Of a stretch of 46,731 nt of DNA, positions 31,264 through 39,909 are shown piece by piece. Source of the DNA: UBA8516 sp035457865. GTDB lineage: Archaea; Thermoproteota; Nitrososphaeria; Nitrososphaerales; Nitrosopumilaceae. Both the position numbers and the translations under genes were made by a program. Each line of letters begins with the position of its first letter. Positions within the stretch are counted from its first letter, which is position 1. The stretch is taken from assembly GCA_035457865.1 (NCBI GenBank), contig DATIAR010000083.1:1-46731 (forward strand). Reading direction: 5' to 3'. A model generated the notes under the pieces. It searched no databases and was not told the origin of the DNA. It saw only the letters and a list, made by a program, of their open reading frames with translations.

Positions 31264-33765
31264 ATGAGACTAGTTTGGCCAAAAAACTATGATATCACAT
31301 TTGAACCAGATTTTAAAAATTTTACTTTCATGGGAAAGGAAAAGATAGCTATTGATATTGCTAAACCAACAAACAAATTTGTTCTAAACTCTGCTGAAAT
31401 TAAAATAAAAAATTGCCTTGTAATCATAAAGGGAGAAACAATCAAAGCCAAAATAAACTTGGATGAAAAAAATGAAGAACTAACAGTCATCATGCCAAAA
31501 AAAATCAAAGGGAAAGCAGATCTTCTCATTGATTTTATTGGAATATTAAATGACAAACTTGTCGGACTGTATAGAAGCGAGTACAAGGACAAGCAAGGCA
31601 AAACAAAATTCATGGCATCTACTCAGTTTGAAGCAGCAGATGCAAGACGCGCGTTTCCTTGTTGGGATGAGCCTGAAGCAAAAGCAACTTTTGATGTTTC
31701 AGTAATTACGGACAGCAACCTTACTGCAATATCAAACATGCCTGTCATATCAAAGAAAAAGGTTGGCAAAAAAACACTCTACAAATTTGCTCGTACACCT
31801 GTGATGTCTACATATTTGCTCTACATAGGGGTTGGAGATCTTGAATTCATACAAGACAGACTTGGAAAAACAATGATAAGAATTGTTACAACCAGGGGAA
31901 AGAAAAACCTGGGAAAGTTATCATTACAATTTACAAAACAATTCCTAAAATGGTATGAGGATTACTTTAAGATTCCATATCCTCTTCCAAAACTTGACAT
32001 GATTGCCGTCCCTGATTTTGCGTCAGGAGCGATGGAAAATTGGGGTGCCATTACATTTAGAGAAACCATACTTCTGTATGATCCCAAGACATCCTCAACT
32101 GAAACAAAACAACACATTGCAGAGGTAATATCTCACGAAATTGCTCATCAATGGTTTGGTAATCTTGTTACAATGAAGTGGTGGAATGATCTTTGGCTTA
32201 ACGAAAGCTTTGCAACTTTTATGGCCACAAAAGCTGTTCATGACTATTATCCAAATTGGGATCTATGGGATCAATTTCTAATTGGTGAGACTAGCGGAGC
32301 AATGAGTCTTGATGCGCTAAAAACTTCACATCCAATTGATGTTAAAGTAAACAAGCCATCTGAGGTCAGAGAAATTTTTGATGAGATCAGCTACAACAAA
32401 GGTGGTACTGTACTTAGAATGCTTGAGAACTTTCTGGGGGAGAAAAATTTTCGTAATGGATTGAAAAACTATCTTACAAAACACAAGTACTCTAATGCCA
32501 CAACTGAGGACCTTTGGAACGCATTAGAAAAAGTTTCAAGAAAGCCGGTTAGAAAAATGATGAACAGCTGGATAAAACAGATAGGGTACCCAATAATTGA
32601 AGTTACTACAAAAGATTCCACAATATCTTTCACACAAAAAAGATATCTTGCAGAAAACGAAAGTAAGTCTCAGAAAGGAAGATGGATAATACCAGTTTCT
32701 GTCAAAACTGCTGACAGTCTAACTTTCAAACTAATGACAAGACAATCAGAGACAATTGCCTTGAAAGATACTGATTGGTTTAAGCTAAACTCTAGTCAGA
32801 TGGGCATGTATAGAGTAAAGTATGATGAGGAAACAGTAGAGAAATTCAAAGAATTGGTAGAACAGAAAATTCTAAGCAACACAGATCGCTGGGGTTTGCA
32901 ACATGATTTTTTTGCGTTATGCATGTCTGGTCAAATCACTCTTAAGAAATTTCTTGACTTTGCAAGATCATATCTTGATGAAGATGATTATCTTGTTTCA
33001 TCAGATCTAGCGGGGAGCCTAGACTTTCTATATCTCGTAACTTCAGGGGAAGTTTTTTGGGATGAGATAAAAGAATACAACAAGGAACATTTTCAAAGAT
33101 TATTTGACAGGCTTGGATGGGATAAAAAGGCAGAAGAAAAACACACTACTGCACTTCTTCGAAGTCTTGTGATAGGTTCACTTGGCAGGCTAGGCCATGA
33201 AGAAATACTTGAAGAAGCCAAGAAGCGATTCAATGAATTTTTGAAAAACCCAGACTCTCTTCACCCAGATCTTCGCAGTGTAGTATACTCACTTGTAGCA
33301 TGGGGAGGAGATGATAAAACCTATGAAATTCTGCTAAAACTGTTCAGAAAAGCAACAATGCAAGAAGAAAAGTTGAGATTTCTTGGAGCATTATCTACTT
33401 TTCAAGATGAGTGTTTGCTTGCAAGAACATTAAAGTTTGTTTTAACAAAAGAAGTACGTTCTCAAAACCTTCATTTGCCAATCATGCGGATGGCTACAAA
33501 TCCATATGGTAGAAAACTTGTCTGGCCATGGGTAAAAAAGAATTGGAACCAGATCGTGAAAAAATTCGGGGTTGGCAGCCCTCTTATAAACAGGGTTGTA
33601 GGTACAATATCTTCAGTGTATGACAGTAAAAAAGAACCAGAAATAAGATGGTTCTTTAAGCTACATCCCACGCCTGGAACAGAAATGAAGCTTGCACAAA
33701 CACTTGAAAGATTAAGAATATACTCTAGGTTCTTGGAACGAACGCGGAAAGAATTCCTAAATTAG
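31264..33765 (+). CDS. M1 family zinc aminopeptidase (tricorn-interacting-factor type)
   Basis: This 833-aa protein is a full-length M1 aminopeptidase. The substrate-recognition GAMEN motif is at 255-259, and the zinc site is HEIAHQWFGNL with His291, Glu292, His295 and the distal Glu314 (LNESFAT). The N-terminal beta saddle (1-190) carries the ADARRAFPCWDEPEAKA motif. The C-terminal ERAP1-like helical domain spans about 480-833. It removes N-terminal residues from peptides produced by the proteasome, in the cytoplasm. It stands alone with its own promoter. Confidence 0.95.
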   Translation: MRLVWPKNYDITFEPDFKNFTFMGKEKIAIDIAKPTNKFVLNSAEIKIKNCLVIIKGETIKAKINLDEKNEELTVIMPKKIKGKADLLIDFIGILNDKLVGLYRSEYKDKQGKTKFMASTQFEAADARRAFPCWDEPEAKATFDVSVITDSNLTAISNMPVISKKKVGKKTLYKFARTPVMSTYLLYIGVGDLEFIQDRLGKTMIRIVTTRGKKNLGKLSLQFTKQFLKWYEDYFKIPYPLPKLDMIAVPDFASGAMENWGAITFRETILLYDPKTSSTETKQHIAEVISHEIAHQWFGNLVTMKWWNDLWLNESFATFMATKAVHDYYPNWDLWDQFLIGETSGAMSLDALKTSHPIDVKVNKPSEVREIFDEISYNKGGTVLRMLENFLGEKNFRNGLKNYLTKHKYSNATTEDLWNALEKVSRKPVRKMMNSWIKQIGYPIIEVTTKDSTISFTQKRYLAENESKSQKGRWIIPVSVKTADSLTFKLMTRQSETIALKDTDWFKLNSSQMGMYRVKYDEETVEKFKELVEQKILSNTDRWGLQHDFFALCMSGQITLKKFLDFARSYLDEDDYLVSSDLAGSLDFLYLVTSGEVFWDEIKEYNKEHFQRLFDRLGWDKKAEEKHTTALLRSLVIGSLGRLGHEEILEEAKKRFNEFLKNPDSLHPDLRSVVYSLVAWGGDDKTYEILLKLFRKATMQEEKLRFLGALSTFQDECLLARTLKFVLTKEVRSQNLHLPIMRMATNPYGRKLVWPWVKKNWNQIVKKFGVGSPLINRVVGTISSVYDSKKEPEIRWFFKLHPTPGTEMKLAQTLERLRIYSRFLERTRKEFLN

Positions 33766-33850
33766 ATCGAACAAATTGATTTATGCTAATAAGACTTGCT
33801 TACCATTTCTACGTAATCGGTATATACTAAATTAAGATTCTCAACAATTA

Positions 33851-34477
33851 ATGACAATCAAAAACAGAAGTACAGTTGGCATAACTACAATGACTGCACT
33901 AGCTGTGTTTGTACTATATACAAACAATTCAGCTTTTGCCGCAAGCTCAATAGACAATCTACCAGAAATAAAAGCTACTGATGAGATAAAGAAGAATCCA
34001 CTTCTAATGAAAGTTTTAAAGAACATTGAAATCTCTAAAAAGAAAATCGCAGAGATGCAAAAAAAACAATTAGCAATGACAGAACACAAAAAATTACTTG
34101 ATACTCAAAGAAAGATAGCGCAAGAAAAATTCCAAAATGACCTTGCACGTATGAATAAAGAAATGGAAAATTTCACTCCAAGAGCATCATTTACAAAATT
34201 CCTTTCTGGGGTAAACGGAACTCACCATAGCATATTTTGGAGCCAATTCAATTATCAAGAACAAAAGGTCAATCTTGCTCGTGCTGCCATGAATGATGTG
34301 CTAAAGAACGGTGGCACATTTGAAGATGCTAGGAAGGCATTTTCTAAGACTGCCTCTATGACTAGGGTAGAAATTATTGGTCTTCTCAAGGATCAAAATG
34401 TCCAGCATGGATTTGCAAATCCTGATGTACAAAAAGCCTTTGACAAGTACGGTAAATTGCCTAGAACAAGAGATTAA
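33851..34477 (+). CDS. Secreted coiled-coil protein
   Basis: This 208-aa protein has a signal peptide (about 1-31, ending AFAA), a long charged coiled coil (about 50-108, KKIAEMQKKQLAMTEHKK), then a mixed domain (about 110-208) with TKFLSGVNGTHHSIFWSQFNY and a compact C-terminal helical part (FEDARKAFSKTASMTRVEIIGLLKDQNVQHGFANPDVQKAFDKYG). No cysteines. TATATAC (33821-33827) is centred about 26 nt before the ATG. The C-terminal part repeats in spirit in other thaumarchaeal exported proteins; function unknown. Confidence 0.72.
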   Translation: MTIKNRSTVGITTMTALAVFVLYTNNSAFAASSIDNLPEIKATDEIKKNPLLMKVLKNIEISKKKIAEMQKKQLAMTEHKKLLDTQRKIAQEKFQNDLARMNKEMENFTPRASFTKFLSGVNGTHHSIFWSQFNYQEQKVNLARAAMNDVLKNGGTFEDARKAFSKTASMTRVEIIGLLKDQNVQHGFANPDVQKAFDKYGKLPRTRD

Positions 34478-34506
34478 CCTAAAAACCCAAAATTTTATTA
34501 AATTAT

Positions 34507-34734
34507 ATGGCACCGTTCATCGAAGATGAGGATAAAGAACGACTGATTTTATTGGAAATCGTATCAAAAAAAGGACTGAGAGTTTTAACCATGGAGCAGT
34601 TAATACGTCTCCAAACATTAGTGGAAAAGAAAAACTATGATGATAACAAAAAAGCACTAAAATCAAAAATGAAATTACTTGAAAAAATTTCTTATGAAAT
34701 CTATAATAAAGAAAAAGGCGGGTTCTGTGTCTAG
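34507..34734 (+). CDS. Hypothetical small helical protein
   Basis: This 75-aa protein is highly charged and helical (DEDKERLILLEIVSKKGL, MEQLIRLQTLVEKKNYDDNKKAL). It has one cysteine next to its end (GGFCV). It follows the secreted coiled-coil gene by 29 nt on the same strand and may share its transcript. Nothing identifies a function. Confidence 0.5.
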   Translation: MAPFIEDEDKERLILLEIVSKKGLRVLTMEQLIRLQTLVEKKNYDDNKKALKSKMKLLEKISYEIYNKEKGGFCV

Positions 34735-34787
34735 AATTCAATTATTAGATGATAATCCTATTTAGTCACAATGATGTTTTATAGATT

Positions 34788-35135
34788 GTGAAAGTAATTG
34801 ATGTCATAAATCCACAAAGGATCAATAAAGCGCCAGATAAAACAATTGTTTTATTGTCAGGCGGAAATTTTATTGAACAGGGATTTACTATAAAAAAAAT
34901 CCAACTGTGTCTTTATCTTCAAAAATATGACGAAAAACTTGGTCCCTATTCCTTGATGACAGTTCAAGTCGAGACTGACAAAGGAGAAATTGAAATGACA
35001 TATGATGAAGGCTATCGAGGTAAAAACGCATTAGAAGAAGCTGCAGCATTTCTAACCTCAAATCTTGGACTCTCCAGTCTAATTTTACGTTCTATAATAC
35101 AACTAAAAACAGAATCAGAAAAAACAAAAATCTGA
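34788..35135 (+). CDS. Hypothetical protein
   Basis: This 115-aa soluble protein starts at GTG 34788. It contains KTIVLLSGGNFIEQGFTIKKIQLCLYLQKYDEK followed by a beta-like region (LMTVQVETDKGEIEMTYDEGYRG) and a helical end (LEEAAAFLTSNLGLSSLILRSI). No metal or catalytic motif is visible. The 5' flank has CCTATTTAG (34757-34765) centred about 27 nt before the GTG. Confidence 0.5.
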   Translation: MKVIDVINPQRINKAPDKTIVLLSGGNFIEQGFTIKKIQLCLYLQKYDEKLGPYSLMTVQVETDKGEIEMTYDEGYRGKNALEEAAAFLTSNLGLSSLILRSIIQLKTESEKTKI

Positions 35136-35196
35136 TCTTATTTAATTAAACGGGATGAATATGATATATTATACATTCCGTGTTTGCATTCGAATT

Positions 35197-35292
35197 TTAT
35201 TTTTCTTTATGACAACTGCAGCGCTTTGACCAGTGCATAGTGCAACCCACTAGGCGATGATCCTTGCAGCCACAAATAAGACACTTTTTCAT
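35197..35292 (-). CDS. 31-aa Cys/His-rich miniprotein
   Basis: This 31-aa frame runs from ATG 35292 to TAA 35197. It has six cysteines and three histidines: MKKCLICGCKDH, then VGCTMHW, then RCSCHKE (Cys 4, 7, 9, 17, 25, 27; His 12, 20, 28). This density is far above chance and would suit one or two zinc sites. It is preceded by no clear TATA box. The region 35136-35520 contains no other gene. I know no family for it. Confidence 0.6.
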   Translation of the reverse strand: MKKCLICGCKDHRLVGCTMHWSKRCSCHKEK

Positions 35293-35520
35293 GATTTTAC
35301 TGTGCAATTGCTTCCAAAAGGTTTCTTTTCTTTATGGTTGGTTGATATCAGCGGTTGACGAGTGCTTGCACGTACCATTGCTAGTTGCGTTGTTTGTATC
35401 TCGTTCATAGTATCACAAAGGTCGTATTTTTTATCTTTGTACTTAAAGTCTGTGTATAATAGATTCGAAATCATCATATCTAAAATAACATATTTTAAAC
35501 TGATGATCAATAACAAAACG

Positions 35521-36276
35521 ATGCCTGAAGATATCAATGAAAAGAATTCAGATTCCAATCTATCAGTTAAGGCTGAAGAATATCTTGAAATAATAAGTAC
35601 AGAAGATGAACGAATTAAAATCATAGGCGAAGAGCTTGCTAATGATACGGGAAGAGCCATCTTTGGCAAAGTATCGCAAGGTGTTGCTAGCCCTAACGAC
35701 CTGGCAAAAGCGCTTAACATTTCATTGCCATTGATTAACTGGCACATTAACCGCCTACTAAGTGTAGGACTAGTTAAAGTAGAAAAAATAGAATTAAGCT
35801 CAAAAAACAAGGAGATGAAATTCTACGGTCCAGTAAAAACTGCCCTTGTGATAATTCCGCCAGAAGAGCCTATGATTAATGGAGTCAATTCAAACCCGCG
35901 AAGAGAGTCAGTTTTATTAAAACTGCGTCAATACATGGCAAGCTTTATAGCTTTAGCTATTAGTGCTCCAATAATTTATGCAACCCAAAAACTCGCAAAT
36001 AATAATGTGGTTTCAGATGTTGCATCGCCAGATGTAGAAGAAACACCAGAAATGATGATGAAAACTACCGAGTCTGCTCCATCTTCTGAACTAACACAAC
36101 CAGCAGATGCTCCTCTTAGTCAAGGTGGAGTAATACCGGAACCGTCAATTTTTGTAAGTGAACCAATGATGTTATTGATTGCATTGCTAGGTGGTGCAGC
36201 AATATTTCTATGTGGATTTTTCATAACACGATTTTATCTTAGAAGAAAAAAGAAAACAATAACAAAGAATTTGTGA
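35521..36276 (+). CDS. Membrane-bound ArsR-type transcriptional regulator
   Basis: From ATG 35521 this is a 251-aa protein. Residues about 20-105 form a winged HTH (KAEEYLEIISTEDERIKIIGEEL, then AKALNISLPLINWHINRLLSVGLVKVEKI). A short linker leads to a membrane segment (about 137-155, MASFIALAISAPIIYA), an outside Pro/Ser/Thr-rich loop and a second segment (about 215-237) followed by RRKKK. A TATA-like TATTTTAAA (35491-35499) is centred 26 nt before ATG 35521. It is a one-component membrane regulator whose outside loop may sense the environment. SIMPL protein lies directly downstream. Confidence 0.78.
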   Translation: MPEDINEKNSDSNLSVKAEEYLEIISTEDERIKIIGEELANDTGRAIFGKVSQGVASPNDLAKALNISLPLINWHINRLLSVGLVKVEKIELSSKNKEMKFYGPVKTALVIIPPEEPMINGVNSNPRRESVLLKLRQYMASFIALAISAPIIYATQKLANNNVVSDVASPDVEETPEMMMKTTESAPSSELTQPADAPLSQGGVIPEPSIFVSEPMMLLIALLGGAAIFLCGFFITRFYLRRKKKTITKNL

Positions 36277-36373
36277 TCCTGTAGATTCTCAAATGAAATT
36301 TTCAAATTAAACATTTGAAAATAAAAATACCAAGTAATCACGCCTTATTTTATAATTTTTTAGTAAAAAATTA

Positions 36374-36406
36374 GATTAAATTCAAATTTAATCAAAGCCT
36401 ATAAAC
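36374..36406 (+). promoter_or_regulatory. Palindrome adjoining the TATA box of the SIMPL gene
   Basis: A 20-bp palindrome GATTAAATT-CA-AATTTAATC (36374-36393) ends a few nucleotides before the TATA-like CTATAAA (36399-36405), which is centred 26 nt before ATG 36429. The palindrome overlaps the expected BRE. The neighbouring membrane-bound HTH regulator is an obvious candidate to bind it, by inference. A looser AT-rich hairpin is at 36298-36322. Confidence 0.45.
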
Positions 36407-36428
36407 GCTGTTGACTATACTGGTGGTA

Positions 36429-37220
36429 ATGACAACAAATACAAACAAAATCATGTTGGTAGCATTTGCAGCTATTGCAATAATTGCAAGCTCAGCTGTT
36501 GCTAGCATGCAGACATCTGAAAAACAGGCTTTTGCACAACAGGTTATTCCTCCATCTAGAGAAAAAACAATTTCAGTAACTGGAACTGCAAACACTTCGG
36601 TTGATCCCGATCTCTTAAACATACAATTTGGTGTAGAGACACAAGCAAAGACTGCAACTGAAGCAATTGATCTGAACAATGAAGCAATGAACCAAGTTAT
36701 TGACGCAATCGAAAACCTAGGCATTACAGAAGATGAAATACGCACTTCAAGCTTTAGCATCTACCCTATCTATGATAACATCATTGATCCAAAGACAGGA
36801 GTATATGTAAGATCAGAGCTGACTGGATACAGGGTATCTAACATCATATCTGTAAAAACTGAAAGGTTGACCATAGGTGGTGATATTATAGATGCGGCAG
36901 TACAAGCAGGTGCAAACAGAGTAGACAGTGTCTACTTTTCACTCTCTCCTGAAAAACAACTTACCATCCAAGACGACCTCATTGGAAAGGCAGTAATGAA
37001 TGCAAAGTCAAAGGCTGAACTAGCACTAGATCCTTTAGGACAAAAAATAATAGGAGTAAAACTGGTGTCACTATCAGACTTTAACTATCCGCCACCACCA
37101 ATACCTTACTATTCACGAGCAGATGCAGGATATGAGGTAAAAACTTCTGCACCAATCTTCCAGTCTGAACAAGATGTCACAACAACTGCAAATGTACTCT
37201 TTTTGATTGGAGATAAATAA
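36429..37220 (+). CDS. Secreted SIMPL (DUF541) domain protein
   Basis: From ATG 36429 this is a 263-aa protein with a signal peptide (about 1-35, ending AFAQ) and a SIMPL/DUF541 domain: ISVTGTANTSVDPDLLNIQFGVETQAKTATEAIDLNNEAMNQVI, then EIRTSSFSIYPIYD, YRVSNIISVKTE and a C-terminal region rich in Pro (NYPPPPIPYY). The family is found in many secreted or periplasmic proteins of unclear role, including stress-linked ones. ATG 36429 is preferred over TTG 36411 because the TATA box fits a leaderless start. Confidence 0.88.
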   Translation: MTTNTNKIMLVAFAAIAIIASSAVASMQTSEKQAFAQQVIPPSREKTISVTGTANTSVDPDLLNIQFGVETQAKTATEAIDLNNEAMNQVIDAIENLGITEDEIRTSSFSIYPIYDNIIDPKTGVYVRSELTGYRVSNIISVKTERLTIGGDIIDAAVQAGANRVDSVYFSLSPEKQLTIQDDLIGKAVMNAKSKAELALDPLGQKIIGVKLVSLSDFNYPPPPIPYYSRADAGYEVKTSAPIFQSEQDVTTTANVLFLIGDK

Positions 37221-37233
37221 CTCCATTCATACC

Positions 37234-37245
37234 TTTTTTATTTTT
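37234..37245 (+). terminator. T-rich terminator after the SIMPL gene
   Basis: TTTTTTA followed by TTTTT starts 14 nt after the SIMPL stop codon. Archaeal polymerase stops at such T-runs without a hairpin. Confidence 0.55.
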
Positions 37246-37384
37246 AGAATTAGTGCTAAAATAAAATTATACCTAAATGAATAGTAAAAAACAGCAGTTA
37301 ACACATCTAAAACCATGCACAATAATTGAGTTTGTTTTTTATTAGATTTTTTATAGAACTTGATATTCATAATATTGGATTAAA

Positions 37385-37639
37385 TTGGATGCAATGCTTG
37401 AAGAGGAAATGATTGATCTTTTAACATTTTGTTTACAAAACGATCCAGAAGCCAAACAATATCCTGAAAAAAAAGAGCGAGTGCATGAAATTGGAAAAGA
37501 ATTATTTGCCGATGGCGGAATTGATGCTATGGAAAATATGTATTTTGCATTAGAACAAAGAATAAACGAAGAAATCAAAAAAGATCCAAAATTCTATCGT
37601 GCTTGGTGGAACAATATAACAAGCGCGTGGCAGTACTAA
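37385..37639 (+). CDS. Hypothetical small acidic protein
   Basis: This 84-aa protein starts at TTG 37385 (ATG 37394 possible). It is acidic and helical (LEEEMIDLLTFCLQNDPEAK, ELFADGGIDAMENMYFALEQRINEEI) and ends with a Trp-rich motif RAWWNNITSAWQY. It is 33 nt upstream of the next gene on the same strand, probably one transcript. No function can be assigned. Confidence 0.5.
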   Translation: MDAMLEEEMIDLLTFCLQNDPEAKQYPEKKERVHEIGKELFADGGIDAMENMYFALEQRINEEIKKDPKFYRAWWNNITSAWQY

Positions 37640-37671
37640 TCTTAAATTCATCTAATTCTAAAGATATTCTA

Positions 37672-37956
37672 ATGTCGCTTACTCCCGAATTTCATAAAAT
37701 TATTGAAGAAAATATACATGTGATAGTCATGAGTATTCCAAAACTCAAAGAAGAATATCCTAAATTAAAAAATGATTGGAAGTTTGAGCATGAATATGAC
37801 TTTCTTTATGGAAGCATAGTTGGTCAGATTTTGGGAAGCACTATGACTGCCTTTAAACTCAAATACCAGCGTCAGGCCACTACTGAAGAAATGATGATGA
37901 TTGGTGAGATAATCGAATCTTACTTTCCATTAATTCAGGAAACAATTTCTCAATAA
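37672..37956 (+). CDS. Hypothetical small protein
   Basis: From ATG 37672 this is a 94-aa helical protein: MSLTPEFHKIIEENIHVIV, then EYPKLKNDWKFEHEYDFLYGSIVGQILGSTMTAFKLKYQRQAT and MMMIGEIIESYFPLI. The longer frame to 37603 overlaps the upstream gene and adds a weakly supported leader. No motif recognised; it may pair with the preceding gene. Confidence 0.5.
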   Translation: MSLTPEFHKIIEENIHVIVMSIPKLKEEYPKLKNDWKFEHEYDFLYGSIVGQILGSTMTAFKLKYQRQATTEEMMMIGEIIESYFPLIQETISQ

Positions 37957-37984
37957 ACTTTAGTATTTGTGAATGAGAACTAAT

Positions 37985-38239
37985 TTATAATTTATCCACT
38001 ATGGTCTTCAAGTGATCTGGTAGATCTTGGAGCTCGCCTGTATGACTGATGTTGTTTTGTAAAACATCTGGACCAATTCTGCGAACCTTTTGTGTACCAA
38101 TTAAAGTGTCCAATGTCATATTGATGTCTTTTTCTGAAAGAATGTCTTTAAGTTTTTCAATTAGAACGTTCTCTGTTTCATACTTGTTTATGGCATGCTG
38201 AAGCAGGATCATTTTATCGTTTAGAGAAAGTTCTGTCAT
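37985..38239 (-). CDS. Hypothetical small helical protein
   Basis: This 84-aa protein is mostly helical (NDKMILLQHAINKYETENVLIEKLKDILSEK) with a short end (IGTQKVRRIGPDVLQ) and an acidic tail. It has no cysteines and no membrane segment. It is convergent with 37672-37956, stops 29 nt apart, and divergent from the large unknown gene at 38349. Confidence 0.5.
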   Translation of the reverse strand: MTELSLNDKMILLQHAINKYETENVLIEKLKDILSEKDINMTLDTLIGTQKVRRIGPDVLQNNISHTGELQDLPDHLKTIVDKL

Positions 38240-38348
38240 TTCAATAAGATATAATTTGTCAAATAAAAAATATTGCTAAACTTACAGCCAATGTATACAT
38301 GAATATAGGAGATTTTCACAGTTTAATCTAAAATGAAGGTAATTTAGA

Positions 38349-39656
38349 TTGGATCCACTCGAATATTGCGATGCGTGTTTTTTTAGAGGAATGCCTAATC
38401 TTTGTGAAACTTACAAGGGAACTTTTACAAAGATTAGCTCAATTCACTTTTCACAACAAAACAAAATAGATCGGATTCTTAATAAGCTCAACGTCAGACC
38501 GAAATTAATAAACCGACGCTGGACTTGTATCTTGGATAAATCTAATCGCAAGGATTTCCTTGACTCTCTTTGGGGGGTAGGCGTTACTGTTCATACCTTG
38601 GAAGATCATGTGAAAGTCTTAGAAAAACTGTACAAACCAGAGATACGACGACTAGGAGAATTAGCTGAAATTGAGATTACCCAAAACGAATCTTGGCAAG
38701 AGTTTGATCCTCCATCACGTACTTGGAAAGCACTTGATATTTCTGGAAAAAAATTTGTATTAAAGGTAAAACTTGGCACAGTGCTAAAATCAACTGATCT
38801 TGAAACCGAAAAATATTTCCGCACAATCACAGGTGAGGGAAAACCAACGTTAGTACCAATGGAAAAACGTGCTGCGTATAATGTCATAGTAACACAGTTG
38901 GAACCCATAAAGGCATACTGGCAAACAGACAAAAAAAATCAAGTTGGGTTTATCAAAACTGATTATCTGGAAAATCTTCCAGAAGAAATTATCAGTGCTC
39001 TTCTGAGATTTAGATCAGATAAAAAAATAACAGATTTTATGAGTTTTGACGAAGAGGATTATGATCTAATAAGATCAGTTCTTGCATCTGTCAAAATAGA
39101 TTTACAACGATCATCTGAAGCAATTGAATTGGAAGATGAGAAAAAAACAGAAACATTGACAATGCACCTTGATAAAATTGAGAAAGAACGAATTGATGCG
39201 TTTATTGCAATGATAACTGAACTTGGAGGAAAAATACAACAAGACGATGATCATCTAAACATTACGGGAAAGGTGGATTCAGTTAAACTAAGTTTTATCC
39301 AAAGTGAGAAAAGTAATCAGGATGGGAAAATGATATCTGTTTCATATGGCGCATTAGAAGATCCGCACAGAATCACGGAACTTTTAGCTATGCTAAGAAA
39401 ACGCCTTGGGTTATTTTCAATGTCTATAGAAAATCTGGTTTGCAGACACTGGCCAATACTAAATGATTCTGATCTGCAATATACCGTGCAATCTCTTATA
39501 GAATATTGGAAAATTGACAAAAACCTTGCACAAAGTGTCATACATGATAAGAAGAAATTCGACAAAGTAAACCAATGGAATAACGATATCAAAAGAGGGA
39601 AGATAAGATCAAATCTTGATACTGTAACGTTAGGTAAGATCCTAAAATCAGGCTAA
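38349..39656 (+). CDS. 435-aa protein with N-terminal Cys cluster, unknown function
   Basis: This large soluble protein opens with YCDACFFRGMPNLCETYKG (Cys 7, 10 and 18), which could be a zinc or iron-sulfur site. Residues about 150-210 look beta-rich, 225-275 helical, and about 275-345 a charged alpha/beta stretch; the end is helical (LAQSVIHDKKKFDKVNQWNNDIKRG). No catalytic signature is recognised. The start is TTG 38349: GTTTAATC (38321-38328) is centred about 26 nt upstream, supporting a leaderless TTG start. It may be a lineage-specific thaumarchaeal protein. Confidence 0.75.
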   Translation: MDPLEYCDACFFRGMPNLCETYKGTFTKISSIHFSQQNKIDRILNKLNVRPKLINRRWTCILDKSNRKDFLDSLWGVGVTVHTLEDHVKVLEKLYKPEIRRLGELAEIEITQNESWQEFDPPSRTWKALDISGKKFVLKVKLGTVLKSTDLETEKYFRTITGEGKPTLVPMEKRAAYNVIVTQLEPIKAYWQTDKKNQVGFIKTDYLENLPEEIISALLRFRSDKKITDFMSFDEEDYDLIRSVLASVKIDLQRSSEAIELEDEKKTETLTMHLDKIEKERIDAFIAMITELGGKIQQDDDHLNITGKVDSVKLSFIQSEKSNQDGKMISVSYGALEDPHRITELLAMLRKRLGLFSMSIENLVCRHWPILNDSDLQYTVQSLIEYWKIDKNLAQSVIHDKKKFDKVNQWNNDIKRGKIRSNLDTVTLGKILKSG

Positions 39657-39713
39657 TACGGTTGTAGTTTTTTATTATTTACTCTATGAATTCTATAATC
39701 TTTAAATCTAATC

Positions 39714-39778
39714 TGACGAGAACGCCATAACAGAATATGGTGGAGAGAGCAACATCGTATAAGTAGCGCTCTCGTCAA
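39714..39778. ncRNA. Candidate structured RNA or hairpin element
   Basis: TGACGAGA (39714-39721) pairs with TCTCGTCA (39770-39777), enclosing CCATA/TATGG (39725-39729, 39736-39740). GAGAGC (39745-39750) can instead pair with GCTCTC (39768-39773), so two folds exclude each other. A 12-bp inverted repeat TAATCTTTAAAT (39696-39707) / ATTTAAAGATTA (39799-39810) surrounds the element. On the minus strand the right repeat acts as a TATA box centred about 26 nt before 39778, the end of the stem, so a minus-strand RNA is slightly favoured. Confidence 0.4.
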
Positions 39779-39909
39779 AACATAAACAAAAACTTTGAAT
39801 TTAAAGATTAAAGATGATTTTCACCCTTGAGAATCAATATGAAGTACCAATGGATTATTATTGATACATATAACATGAGTATTAATTGGAAAAAGGAAAT
39901 GTGTTTACG

